Source: Isochrysis galbana (Eukaryota > Haptophyta > Isochrysidales > Isochrysidaceae). Taken from it: a stretch of DNA of 64,000 nt. The position numbers were made by a program, and so were the translations under genes. The first letter of the stretch is position 1; every line of letters starts with the position of its first letter. The stretch spans positions 2,688,234-2,752,233 of the forward strand of contig CM030932.1 in the NCBI GenBank assembly GCA_018136815.1, in the 5' to 3' direction. This document shows, one piece after another, positions 43,474-54,077 of the stretch. The notes below the pieces were generated by a model. It searched no databases, was not told where the DNA came from, and worked only from the letters and a program-made list of their open reading frames with translations.

Positions 43474-45246
43474 CTATGATATGGCGCTCGCTTGGAGGAT
43501 CCAATGGACTGCCACTCCAATGGCCTGCCCGAGCATCAGCGTCACTGTGGCGTACCGTGCCGCATGAGCAAGTGACAGCAGCCGAAGTTCGTTAACAAAG
43601 GACGAGACCGTCGAGAGGGATCCTGCGGCACCGAGCGACACCGCAGCTAGCAAGGCCTGAGCGACTACAACATTCTCAGATCCTGGATGCGCCCCACCTG
43701 CCCCATCCACGGCGACGCCACTGCCTGTAGCACCGCTGATAGATGGAGCCGGCCGCAAGAGCGCGGCGCATGTTGCACTAAGTATCGATCCACAGACATT
43801 ACAGAGCAGTGTGTACATCGGGAAACGCGGGTGGTGCCGGTTTCGGAAAGAAAGTAAGTATCGAGCAAGAGCAAATGGAGGTGAGAGCAGAAGTGCGACC
43901 AAAACCCTCAAAGCGCTGAAGTCGTCGGCCATCGCCGACATCACCGCGGCCACAGTGCAGCTGCAGAGTGCAAGCGTGATCGCAAAAAGAGAGACTGGAA
44001 GTTTCCATGTATTGAATAGAGGGAATGCGGTCTGCTCTCGTGCGATGGGGGGCACCGGATGTGCAATCACATAGCTGAGCGAGCGACCAAACGAGCGGCG
44101 GAGCGAAGGGCCAATTGAGCCATACGGAGGGGAAGGCCCCGCTCCGGGGAGTGCGCCTTCCGCATCCTCCGCCGACATCTCGTGAGCAAGATCGGAGTCG
44201 TCGACTTCCTCGATTGGAATCTCGGCTAGGGAAGAAGCTAACGACGACCGGACTTCTAGTGACCCATCCGCCTTTTTGGCTTGGCCGCTATAAAGCCGCG
44301 TGGCGCTGGCCAACCCCTCAGTGATGCTCGCGACATCGGGCCCGAGTTGCCCTACTTCCCGATTCAAATGCTCCATGCCGGTGCGCGTCGTCCCTGTCGA
44401 GATTGTGTGCGAGGCTGGCACTAGTGCTCCTGGGACTGAGCTTGCTAGCGTTGGCCCCTCGCTCTGTGTGGGAGCAAGTGGCGCTGTGGGAGCAAGTGGT
44501 GGTACGGTGGCCGCATCCAAAAGTTCGCGTACCCGCGACGGTACGAGCTGCGAGCCCAGCAATCTCCCAAGATGAAGGCACGATGTAGAGGCCGCAAGAC
44601 CGATGGCGAGACACATGATGGCACGATCATAAGCGCCAGTGACAAGGATCGCAGCAGCCGAAGCGTTCCATGACGAGAATGTTGTGAGGCAACCGCAAAA
44701 GCCAGTGGTGAACCCAACATAGAGGTTGGGGAATCTGGGCAAGACGTACGGTGACAAGCCTACGGCGACACCCATGAGAAACGCGCCGAGGCTGTTGGCG
44801 AGTAGGTCACGGAAAAGAACGTCATCCAGGCGAGACGACGGCGCGCTGGTGTCATCTGCGCCATGCGCTGCAGCTGCCGGTCTGTTGGGAGTGAGCCCTC
44901 TCGTGGCGGCGAGTTCGCCGCAGAAATATCGGGCTGTTGTGCCAGCGAGCGAGAAAAGGGCGACGCATGCGATGTTAGTGGCGTGCTGATGGGTGGCGGG
45001 GGTGTCTTTAGCATAGTAGTGCGAGAAGATCAGCACACCTTTGCGCCGCACCCGCTGGTGAGTGGTAGAGGTTGCGGAGGTGGCAGCGGCCTCGAGCGTG
45101 CGTGGCCGCTCGCTTGTGCGTGCGGCGGAGAATGGTTTTCTCACGTCGGGTTCAGTTCGTCCGAACATCGTGTGCAAGAGCGCTGCGTACAACAACGAGC
45201 ACCGGCGCCTACTGTCCGCGCGAGACGAGGAAGCAGCAGTCTCCAT
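43474..45246 (-). CDS. Fluoride exporter FEX (CrcB-type, two-domain)
   Basis: Eukaryotic FEX proteins are plasma-membrane fluoride channels made of two fused CrcB domains, protecting cells from fluoride. This intronless frame has an ATG at 45246 and 590 residues. The first CrcB half has NSLGAFLMG and GFTTGFCGCLTTFSSWN, matching the conserved Asn and the Gly-rich TTFS track. The second has ALARYLLSFRNRHHPRFPM, TLLCNVCGSILSATCAALL and GAAGSLSTVSSFVNEL, followed by a final hydrophobic helix. Between the halves is a hydrophilic loop of more than 150 residues rich in Ser, Pro and Thr. The N-terminus before the first helix (about 100 residues, Ala/Ser/Arg-rich) is longer than in yeast FEX. Both pore motifs are intact, so it should be functional. 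Regulation is not visible. Confidence 0.92.
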   Translation of the reverse strand: METAASSSRADSRRRCSLLYAALLHTMFGRTEPDVRKPFSAARTSERPRTLEAAATSATSTTHQRVRRKGVLIFSHYYAKDTPATHQHATNIACVALFSLAGTTARYFCGELAATRGLTPNRPAAAAHGADDTSAPSSRLDDVLFRDLLANSLGAFLMGVAVGLSPYVLPRFPNLYVGFTTGFCGCLTTFSSWNASAAAILVTGAYDRAIMCLAIGLAASTSCLHLGRLLGSQLVPSRVRELLDAATVPPLAPTAPLAPTQSEGPTLASSVPGALVPASHTISTGTTRTGMEHLNREVGQLGPDVASITEGLASATRLYSGQAKKADGSLEVRSSLASSLAEIPIEEVDDSDLAHEMSAEDAEGALPGAGPSPPYGSIGPSLRRSFGRSLSYVIAHPVPPIAREQTAFPLFNTWKLPVSLFAITLALCSCTVAAVMSAMADDFSALRVLVALLLSPPFALARYLLSFRNRHHPRFPMYTLLCNVCGSILSATCAALLRPAPSISGATGSGVAVDGAGGAHPGSENVVVAQALLAAVSLGAAGSLSTVSSFVNELRLLSLAHAARYATVTLMLGQAIGVAVHWILQASAIS

Positions 45247-45519
45247 CGCTGCCGATGTAATGGCAAGCGTCAGGTTTTCTTGTTTTGGTTGTAGAGAGTA
45301 AAGAGATTATTTTCGCTACACGGCCTACGCATATTGTACACAAGGAGAAAGGGAGGGAGAAGGGAGAACAAAGTTCGAACCAAAGAAGCGCCTCCTTGCT
45401 CCTTAGTGTGAACGACGGTTACGGTGAAACCGAATATTCACACTCAGGGAAGGATAGCCTTGTGTTTGGGTGTTTGGGTGGGTTGAGTGAGATGCCATCC
45501 CCATCCCCATCCCCGGGCT
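45247..45519. promoter_or_regulatory. Presumed FEX promoter region
   Basis: A spacer of about 270 bp between FEX and repeat C. No element can be identified; CCATCCCCATCCCCATCCCC microrepeats occur at 45495-45515. Confidence 0.25.
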
Positions 45520-45922
45520 TGACGGATCCGAGGTTACCACTGCCTCAGATGGGAACAGAAGGGACGGAAGGGAAGCGGCGAGAGGCGCGGCGGAAGTTGG
45601 GGGGTGGCCAATGACGGGCTGGACCACCTCCTCAGCAGAGAAAGGCGGGAGGACGGGCTTGGGCGAGGGCGAGCGCGACGACGGAGCGGACATGGCTGGG
45701 CAGATCGGGTTGGATAGGTTGAGGCTTGGGGATTGGTGAGGTTTGGTATTGAGGTAGTGTTGAGAACGAGGGACGAGAACGGGAACGAGAGCGACGAACG
45801 AAGAACGACAGACGACAGACGATTAGGGGCCGATGGACCGACGAGATGACACTACACTCACGTCAACACTCTCCACATTAACGTATCCCTATCACGGAAC
45901 GCACAGGAACCCGCTGACAGAT
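45520..45922 (+). repeat. Repeat C, uninterrupted copy
   Basis: Collinear with 28803-28985 joined to 30111-30342, without the hAT-like insertion. The empty site GCTGGGCA is at 45695-45702. The copy has fewer AACGAGA microrepeats than its partner. Confidence 0.85.
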
Positions 45923-46379
45923 CGAACAAGGAAGAGAATGCCGACAAGAGAGCGACGGGGCGACGGACGATCCGACGGGGCGACAGTTACGCACAGGAAT
46001 AAAGAGGGGGAATCTTTCGAAAAACCTTAAGTGATTTGATGAAGACCGAAGTAAAATAGCGCCACGGTATAATCCAACGGCCAACACCTGAGGGGGAATC
46101 AGGGTCACACAAGGGGGCGGTTCCTTGCACCGGCGATACCTGATCGCGCGACTTAGCCTAAAACGCGAGGAGCACGCAAGGAGGTAAGCCAGGTGAGGGG
46201 CAAGCAGGCGACAAAGGAGGCGATAAAGGAGGCGAGGGCAACAAGGGCGAATGGACGAATGTAGGACACTGCGACGGTGACTCGTGGCTAGCCTGCAAGG
46301 AGGGAACATAGAAACGCAAACAACTTCTAAAACAAAAAGGTCGATCGCGGATGCGACAGGGCTCAGTTCGAAGTGCCGG
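45923..46379. other. Spacer after repeat C
   Basis: No gene is seen. AGGCGA/GGCAA repeats occur at about 46198-46245. Confidence 0.3.
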
Positions 46380-46965
46380 AAGTGGCATCCGGTGGCGGAC
46401 GTTAGCGCGCGTGCGCTTTGGCTTTGGGGCGCCGCGGCTGCCGATTTCGACGCGGCTTGGGGGCGCGTCGTGCGCGATTGGCGTCGCTGGCTAGGCAGTT
46501 GCTGATTGTTTCGCGTATATACGTCGTTGCGCGGGCCGGGCACCCGGGCTAATTAATGCTAATCCACAAGAATGGTCTCGCAGCTCGCAGCGCGCCCGGG
46601 CCCGGGCTCGCTTCGACGTTCGAAGTTGGGCTCTCCGGGCCTCCGGTGGCCGGTGGCGGGCGTTACCGCGCGTGCGTGCTTTGGGGCGCCGCGGCTGCCG
46701 ATTTCGACGCGGCTTGGCGGCTTGCGCTTGGGGGCGCGTCGTGCGCGATTGGCGTCGCTGGCTGGTGGCTGGTGGCTGGGCGGTTCCCGGCCCGGTTCTT
46801 GATTGTTTCCTATGTGGTATGTGGATGCGGCGGCGCCGCGGCTGCCTGCCGATATCGATATCGACGTGGCTTGGGCGGGACGCTTCGTTCGCGCTCGATT
46901 GGCGTGGCGGGCTCATCGGTGGATCGGTGGTGCCCGTTCCTGTGTATATATATGGGGCTTGGCGC
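46380..46965 (+). repeat. Three degenerate direct repeats
   Basis: Units near 46385-46510, 46640-46800 and 46830-46930 share GGCGCCGCGGCTGCC, GAT(T/A)TCGA, ACG(C/T)GGCTTGG and CGCGATTGGCGT-type landmarks. Spacing is uneven and no frame is maintained. Confidence 0.6.
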
Positions 46966-47703
46966 GAGCTAGGCACCGGGCTGATGACCAAGACCGGCTT
47001 CGCATCGCGCCCCGTCGTTTTGAATTTGGGCTCTCCGAGATAGTGCTGACCCTATTTCCTATTCCTATTTTCATTTTTTGTTCTGCGTTATGCCGTTCTG
47101 CCGTTTTTGGGTTGTGCTTTATGCTTTATGCTTTGTTGTGGGGGCTCCCCGGCGGTGTTTGGGGCCCTTTTCACGCTGCGCTTCGAGAACCCGGACGGCA
47201 CGCCGTACCACTTCCACGGCGCCGAATATGTGCTAGGGTGGTTTCAGGGGTTTCTACCGCTTTGGAGTATTTCACCTCTTAGAAGTTCAAATAGTGTTTG
47301 ACCGCCCTAGAGAGAGCGCCTTGGGTGAGGGCCTAGGCAGCCAGGAGGGCGTGTACAGAAATACCGGGGGGAAGGACAAAGAGGTGCTGGAAGGAGTGGA
47401 GCAGATACGTGAGAGATGAGAGATGAGGTGTAAACTTTTGTAAACAGTAAATGGATAGGCGTTGCGAGAGGGCCGGCGAGAGAGCAGAGCTGGGGGGGCG
47501 GGGCAGGGGGACGATCCGTTGCAGCGCGCAGCGAGCGCCGTCCGCCGCACAGAGACAGAGGGAGAGAGAGCGGGTGGTGGTGGGAGAGAGAGAGGGAGGG
47601 AGCGAGGGAGGGAGGGAGGGAGGGAGAGAGAGAGAGGGAGGGAGGAAAGTAGGGAGAGAGGGAGAGGTCTCTAAAGTGTCGACACCCTTCCCGCTGGGCG
47701 ACG
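46966..47703. other. Upstream region of the 47.7 kb gene
   Basis: GA-rich tracts (GAGAGAGAGAGGGAGGGAG-type, 47570-47670) directly precede the ATG and are the likely promoter and 5' UTR. No other gene is supported. Confidence 0.35.
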
Positions 47704-49293
47704 ATGGCCTCCCCACCCGGCGGCCTTGTCTCAGCGCTGCAGGAGTTGCGTGCCAAGGCGATCACGCGCCGCATCGACCTAGTCAAAGCATTTGAGGACT
47801 CTTTGGGCTCCTCGCAGGAGAGAGAACTGGGAATTATGCACAAGGGGTTGTTCAAGACTGTGATGGGCTCGCTCTTTGGGCACTCGAGCCTTACACTTGC
47901 GTCGATTGACATGATCTGTGAAACGTGGGCCGCAGGAGAACCAGGCTCGCCAGGAAGGTACACCTATGTGCGGTGGAGGAAGTTTGCCACTGACTTTGAC
48001 AACATCCCGCCGCCACCGCCGCCGAACGCGCCCTCGCGCCACTTTGCGGGTGCGTTCGACTCGGACGTCTTCAGCCTCAGTCCCGGCAAGCCGCAGCGTC
48101 GCGAGGGTAGGCGGGCACATGGCGATTTGCGCTCTGCATCCGAAGTCCACTTTGGCGGGCCCGAGGACGTCGTGCCAGTCGCCTCCGTCCCGCACGGCAG
48201 TTCGGAGGAGATCACAAGATCGTCGATCGTGCTGCAGGGGCCCGATGCCGTCTCCGAGAGCGAAATTCAGCGCAACGCACGCGAGGCCGCTGCGCGCAAC
48301 CCCTTCGCTGGCCTGCGTAACCAGTCGACCATCGGAGTCGATGTGCCGCCACCTAGGCCACCCAAGGTGCCATCCCCCGCCAAACTGAAAAATGAGAAGG
48401 GCGTGTTGGAGTTTACCGACGAGAACACAGAAAAGCCACCCCCCGGATACTACTACGACAAGGACGACCGACTGCGCCCGTATGGCGCATACGCCGGCGC
48501 CACGCAACACTCATCCATCTCAGACAAGCTCTCATGGGAGCACGCCCCCGACGAGCCGATCAATGAGCACAAGCTCCGCGGTAGACGCGTCTTCCATGAC
48601 GGACGTGCCACGCAGTCCATCGTGCCCTCGCTTTTGACTGGGCGTAATCTGCCGCCTGGCGTCTACATTGATGACCAACCGCACGCGAAGCCCATGCATC
48701 CTTTGGCACATAAGTCCACGATTGGCTCGGAGGCCATGTCATGGAACCCTCCCGACAATGAGACGTCCCCGTCGCGCCGGCCGCTACCATCGTGGTCATC
48801 GCCCACGAAACAGCACTTGGCCGGTGCTTTTCCGCCACCGCAGCAGCAGCACGTGCAGGCCGCTTCAGAGGCCACATGGCGCCACATGGACATGCAGGAG
48901 TCCTTGCGTAACGGCGGGGCAGCACTGCCGCAGTACAGTAGCCATTACCCGCACGCGTCCTCCCATTTAGTGAGGGAGGAGCAGTACAATCACTTGCAGC
49001 AGCACATACAACAGCAGCTTCAGCAGCCGTCGTCTTACATCCCGCATATGCCAGAGAATGAGCCGCATGGCCGGCCACCACTCCGCTTCTCCTCGGTCGC
49101 GCCTCAGCCACAAATGCAGCCGGGCCAAGTGAATTTGTACAGCACGTCGTCATCGCGCATCGGTCCTCCGACGAACGCGCCGCCGCCGCCGCAGGCGCTC
49201 TACTCGGACGCATTTGCCGACCGTGCGCGCCTCAGCCACTCGTTCACGGATCATTTTGCGGCGCCCCGTGGCGGTACGGGGATGATGCATTAA
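47704..49293 (+). CDS. Proline-rich protein with a degenerate EF-hand-like N-terminus
   Basis: Intronless, 529 residues. The first about 100 residues (LRAKAITRRIDLVKAFEDS, KGLFKTVMGSLFG, LASIDMICETWA, YTYVRWRKFATDFDNI) resemble the EF-hand pairs of flagellar or cytoskeletal proteins, where a VNYVAFCDDID-type loop is common, but the calcium ligands are mostly lost. The rest is disordered: PPPPPP runs, several STIG-type motifs (STIGVDVPPP, STIGSEAMSW), PPGYYYDKDDRLRPYG, then a Gln/His/Pro-rich tail. The codon pattern and long frame support a real gene. A scaffold or cytoskeletal role is a guess. No homologue can be named from reading alone. A purine-rich leader precedes the ATG. Confidence 0.75.
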   Translation: MASPPGGLVSALQELRAKAITRRIDLVKAFEDSLGSSQERELGIMHKGLFKTVMGSLFGHSSLTLASIDMICETWAAGEPGSPGRYTYVRWRKFATDFDNIPPPPPPNAPSRHFAGAFDSDVFSLSPGKPQRREGRRAHGDLRSASEVHFGGPEDVVPVASVPHGSSEEITRSSIVLQGPDAVSESEIQRNAREAAARNPFAGLRNQSTIGVDVPPPRPPKVPSPAKLKNEKGVLEFTDENTEKPPPGYYYDKDDRLRPYGAYAGATQHSSISDKLSWEHAPDEPINEHKLRGRRVFHDGRATQSIVPSLLTGRNLPPGVYIDDQPHAKPMHPLAHKSTIGSEAMSWNPPDNETSPSRRPLPSWSSPTKQHLAGAFPPPQQQHVQAASEATWRHMDMQESLRNGGAALPQYSSHYPHASSHLVREEQYNHLQQHIQQQLQQPSSYIPHMPENEPHGRPPLRFSSVAPQPQMQPGQVNLYSTSSSRIGPPTNAPPPPQALYSDAFADRARLSHSFTDHFAAPRGGTGMMH

Positions 49294-49849
49294 CGGTTCT
49301 AATTCTAGCAATTACCTAGTCTTTACGGGACAAGCAGATATCGTGCGCGTCGCCGCAAGGACGCCGTTTGACGGGCTGTTCCATCGACGTCGGTAGCATC
49401 CCATTGTGGCTCACCCATGCTCTCCTTGCGACAAGGGCGACATGCTCAGATCACGCAGACGAGGAGGGCAAGACTCGGATGGCCGATTGAGAACGCCGAC
49501 AAGGGTGTGAGAGGACTCGCATGGCTCCATGGACAACGTGGACGGAGGGGGAGAGGACTCGGATGACGCCACGGGCGTGATTGAAGATGATCCACGGATT
49601 GCAAACGAGTCTCCGCTACGAGGACACCGCAGCAGTCCTCGCGTTTACTTCACTATCATTGTCATGAAGTTCGCACGCAACCCGTACATTGTTTGCGGGA
49701 TTCGGCAATGTGAGAATTCGGCAATGGAGACAGTATGCGGCCGGTTCATGTGTTTTTGGTTTGAGCTTGAGAAGTTCCCGTGGCAGGCACAACGTATAGT
49801 GTCTTAAAAATTGAATGCGGTAAGCGGCAAGCAAAAAACTGTATCTGTA
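49294..49849. other. Region downstream of the 47.7 kb gene
   Basis: Probably the 3' UTR. An acidic 92-residue frame at 49529-49807 has no recognisable domain and is not called. Confidence 0.3.
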
Positions 49850-50023
49850 TTGTATTAACACCGCACACGCGGCTAAGGACTAAGGACCTACCACTTACTA
49901 CTTTCACGCAGCAAACTTTCCACACCCCCACTCCCCCGGTCTTTCTCCCCCCGCCATCTGGCGGCTCCCCCCATGCACTACCACTAGGGGGATTGGGGTG
50001 AGGGGCTTAGATATGGTCCGGTG
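49850..50023 (+). repeat. Repeat G, copy 1
   Basis: Shares CACCCCCACTCCCCCGG, CCCCGCCATC.GGCGGCTCC and GGGCTTAGATATGGTCCGG with 51525-51690, and in part with 50838-50935 (three direct copies within 1.9 kb). Confidence 0.75.
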
Positions 50024-50059
50024 GTCCGCACTCGACACTCGAGTCTCACTCGAGTTCAC

Positions 50060-50320
50060 GGCGCTGGGGGACGCTGGGGGACGGCGCTGGGGGATGTTGA
50101 GAGACGTTGGGGGACGTTGGGGGACGCTAGGGGACGCTAGGGGACGCGGGGGGACGGCGCTTGGGGACGCTGGGGGACGGCGCTGGGGGAACGCTGGGGG
50201 ACGGCGCCGGGGGACGCTGGGGGACGGCGCGACGGCGCTGGGGGACGCTGGGGGACGGGGGGACGGCGCTTGGGGACGCTAGGAGACGCTGGGGGGACGG
50301 CGCTGAGGGACGCTGGCCAC
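50060..50320 (+). repeat. GGGGGACG(CTG/GCG) minisatellite
   Basis: About 25 irregular units such as GCTGGGGGACGGC and GTTGGGGGACG. Same core as 37165-37370. Confidence 0.8.
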
Positions 50321-50404
50321 GGCGACGAGCGGCGCTACCGGCGCCACAATGATGGCATACACAAATATGGCACGCGGAGCCTAGGCAAGCGAGCAACCAG
50401 ATCG

Positions 50405-50760
50405 AGTTCAAAAAAAACTTCTTAACAATCTCGCCGCGCGCGCGACCCTGCATAACACATCTGCAGCCACGCCCGCTTCCCTTATCCCCCCTCCACCTGC
50501 CTTGTGGCCCGTCCCCTCGTGCTCTTCCTAGGGGCTGGGTGTATGGGGCATCCAGTGGCAGGCGGCGTGGACCGATTCCCGATGGCCTGTTCCTCTACTT
50601 CCTGGAAGACTTCCTCCTGCGCCATCGGGCCAATCGGGCTATCGGCTGTTACGTGCTTCCTTTTTGGTAGTCGTGTGTCAGGTCGTAGGGCTTCTTTGTC
50701 TCCGGGGGCAGTGGTTGAGTGGGTTCGGGGCGGGGAGTTCCGTCGTGGTTAGGCGAGTCG
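50405..50760 (-). repeat. Family B, long inverted copy
   Basis: Reverse complement of 60960-61275 over about 300 bp. It includes the AAAAAAACTTCTTAA end, CCACGCCCGCTTCCCTTATC, CCCCTCGTGCTCT, and outward GTAGTCGTGTGTCAGGTCGT. Confidence 0.75.
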
Positions 50761-50837
50761 TTCCGCCACGTTGAGCGCTTGCTTGCGCTACTAGCTACTA
50801 GGGCAGGCAGCAAGCTCTCCAAGAGTGCGAGATCTGC

Positions 50838-52285
50838 CTTGCTCTGACACAGGCGGCTCCCCCCGTGCACTACTAGGGAGATTGGGGTGAAGGGCTTACT
50901 TAGATCTGGTCCGGTGCCCCCCCCCCCCCCCCCGTGATCCTCTCCCCCCTTCCTCCTATGCCTACCGGGCTGGCGGCGGCCTGGCTTAGACCCGACTTAT
51001 CCTGTAAACAGGTGCAGGTGCGGGATTTACCTATTTTTCGGTGGGCGGAGCTCCGCACACCCTCTTCTCCGCTCTCTCTCTCTCCTCTCCTGCGGCACGC
51101 GCGATGGCGCGCCTGCGACAAGCCTGCAGCTGCCCTCCGGCGACCCTTGGAGGCTCCTGGAGTAACCCCTTACAGAAAGATGGCATCTATTATTGTTGCA
51201 AGCTTTGCTGACTGAAGCCAACAATCTCAATCTAGATGGCAAGCTTTGCAACTAAGTTTATACTTAGTTCGCCCATGGGGGGGCACGAGCCTCCCTCCCT
51301 CTCCACTCCTCCCCCACCATGGGGGAGGAACCACTCACTCTCCTGGCACGTCTGATGGCCTGCTAGGAGCACACAGCCCCACTGACTCACTCCTCCCCCC
51401 ACAGGCCACAGGACCGCCTGACTCGCCCGCCCTGGCCCGTCGTGGCCAGCCCATCCCTCTGACTAGCCCCTCCTAGGCCCGTCGCCTCTCCTCACGTGAA
51501 AAAAAAACTTTTAATATTCTTACCGCACTCGCGGCGAATGGAACGATTACCTACTACACGTAGTACGTAGCATACTTTCTACACCCCCACTCCCCCGGCC
51601 CTTCTCCCCCCGCCATCAGGCGGCTCCCCCCGTACACTACTAGGGGGATAGGGATAGGGGTGAAGGGCTTAGATATGGTCCGGTGGCCCGCGCCCCCCCC
51701 CCGGTGATCTTTCCCCCCCTTCCTCCTGTGTCTCCGAGTGGGCGGCCGACTCTGTCCCGACTTATCCTGTAAACAGGAGCGGGTCTTACCAATTTTTCGG
51801 TGGGCGGAGCTCTCGCTCCGCCCACCCCCTTCTCCGCGCCCTCTCTCCCCTCTCCCTCTCCTGCGGCACGCGCGATGGCGCGCCTGCGGCAGGCCTCCAG
51901 CTGCCCTCTGGCGGCACCTGGAGGCACCTGGAGGTCAGCTCAGGGGGCAGAGGAGGCTGGGGCTGGGCCCTGGCCTCCCCTGCCTCTCCCTCGCTGACGC
52001 TCCAGAGCCTCTGGGGCCCCCACGCTGCACCTGTCTGCCTGTCGACCAGGGGGGGAGGGGGGGTTGGAGCAATGGGCTGGCCACGACTGGCCAGGATGGG
52101 CGAATGGGGCGAGCCTGTGGGGAAGGGAGTGGGGGTCAGTAGGGCAGTCTCCTCCTGGCAAGCCATTAGGCATGCCAAGAGGATGGGCATGCCAGGAGGA
52201 TGGGTGGTTCCTCCCCCATGGCAGGGGGAGGAGTGGAGAGGTGGGGGGGCTCGTGCCCCCCCATGGGTCAACCACGTATAAACTT
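50838..52285. repeat. Nested cluster of families A, B and G
   Basis: In order: repeat G fragment (50838-50935, followed by a C-run), half of family A on the minus strand (50985-51165), the other half of family A on the plus strand (51246-51480), a family B end (51500-51525), repeat G (51525-51690), then a nearly full inverted family A (51740-52285) matching 5139-5680. No gene is visible. The two facing halves suggest rearrangement or insertion within older copies. Confidence 0.6.
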
Positions 52286-52830
52286 AGTTGCCTCTCCTCA
52301 CGTGAAGAGAGAGAGATCTCACAGGACTTAGAAAGTAAATACAGGAGAGGACGGAGGAGAGGACGGAGGGGCATCCGTAACACATGTCTGTTGTGTGCGT
52401 TGTGGCCGGGGCCACGGGCCGTGTGGTGCGACGCGGATCGCACGCACCTGCTCGGCCTTTGACCTCTGACGGTGAACACGGCCGCCTCGCCAGCGACTGC
52501 TCCATGGAGCTCGGGGGTCGCGTTCTTGGCGAGGGGCCCGAAGAAGGAGAGAAGAGAGGAGAGGCGCGTCGGCGGCGCGCTCCATGGCAACCAACCACCG
52601 ACCATGAAGTTAGTTGCGGCGAGACTTTGGACTTCAGGAGGAGAGCAGCAGAAGAAGTAAGAAGTCTCGACGCACATGCGACAAGAAAAGGTAATACGCA
52701 ATACGCGCGCTCATTTACGCGCTTGTCCACCTATGCCTATGAAGACGAAGACAAACCAATAGCCAATAGCAATAGCCAGCCAATCAACAATCAACAGGCC
52801 TGCTCCAGCCCACCCTCATTACTGCGCGCG
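52286..52830 (-). repeat. Family A middle and tail, inverted
   Basis: The minus strand carries a frame starting MVAMERAADAP (about 52594) like MVAMERAAAPH at 5703, and shares VAPHGPWPRP with it, then diverges in frame. CAACAGGCCTGC at 52790-52803 corresponds to the third part of family A. Confidence 0.55.
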
Positions 52831-52922
52831 AGGTGAGAATATAAAGAAGTTTTTGACCCCCACATCGCACAAGGCAGCACCCGCAAAACACATACTGCTG
52901 CTAGTGGCTAGAGGCTCGCTGT

Positions 52923-54077
52923 TTAGGCGTAGCGCTCCTTGATAGCATCAAGCGCCGACTGGGCAACAATGACCTTCTTGGCCTTGAGAATGTCACGCGC
53001 GTTGATGTTGTCAAGGGTCGACAGTGTGAGGTACGGAATGTTGCGAGCCTGAGAGCGGGCGCGAGTGGTCAAGTGTGCGCACCCGTTTTGATAGGGAAGT
53101 GCGCTATGAGGGCAGGCCTTCACGCAGCTGTGCAGGGCATCCTATTGCTCGCCAAACTATGCGAGCATGTGAAGTGGCATTGCGCACCGAAAGGTATGAG
53201 TTCTCATGGCGCTCCTTCGTGAGGATGAGGGTGGTAGGGCGCGATGCAGTGTCCACGCTGAGCCGATCGAGGAAGGCCTTCATATCCTTCGTCTTGGCGG
53301 ATGTAAAGTGCGAATCCAAGTCCTCAACAATGGTCATCTTCGGAAGAGCCGACATGAGCGCAGTGGAGATGGCGAGGCGCTTCTCCTTCTTGTTCATCTG
53401 AAGAGAATAGCGCGCCTTGCCGACGCCGCGTGGGCCGAAAGACACGCCACCACCGACGAGCAGCGGGGAGCGGGACGAGCCACGGCGAGCGCGGCCGGTG
53501 CCCTTCTGCTGGTACGGCTTGCGGCCGCCACCCCGAACCTACAATTGCGAGGCGAGCGGACACCATGACGCCAGGGTCGCGCGCCAAGGAAATGTGCTCG
53601 CGAAGGAGGGGATTCACAAGCACGCGTGGGACGGTGCCCGCATAAGCCAGAGATAGCCCGTCGCTTCGGACCCCGAGTGGCTCTATTGCCTCCCTTGCTC
53701 CTGCCCTCTGACAGTCTCTCTGGACTTGCCAGACCACCCAAGCACATATAGGCAGCGGGATTGCGGCAGAGAAGAAAGGACAAGGGGGTGAGCAGGCCAT
53801 GCGCATGTGAGCCGATTTCGCTCACCTCCATGCGTGTTTTAGCCTTGGCGGTGCCCAACCGCATGTTGGCCTGCTCAGTGACCACCTTGCGGTGGACGAG
53901 GTAGGCTCCCGACTTGGCAACCTTGAGCTCGACGGGCTGCTCGCCGGCGGAGGTTCCATCGAATGTGACGGCGGGCACCGCGGCCATCACCGGCTGCACG
54001 CGCGCCGGGACGCGCGCCACACCAGCAAGCGCGTGCGCGCCGGCGAGTAGCGTGAGGGCAGCCACAGATCGCAGCAT
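52923..54077 (-). CDS. rpl4: Plastid-type 50S ribosomal protein L4, nuclear
   Basis: L4 is an early assembly protein of the large ribosomal subunit and lines the exit tunnel. Exons 53826-54077, 53188-53538 and 52923-53048 join in frame (GT-AG) to 242 residues. Core motifs are [74 protein letters not shown] and [12 protein letters not shown], all in canonical L4 order. The N-terminus [19 protein letters not shown] is a signal peptide, followed by a basic, Ala/Val-rich stretch. Together these look like the bipartite leader used by secondary plastids. RKPYQQK and [10 protein letters not shown] are closer to plant chloroplast L4 than to mitochondrial L4. It is transcribed away from the securin candidate, sharing the 490-bp spacer. 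Confidence 0.93.
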
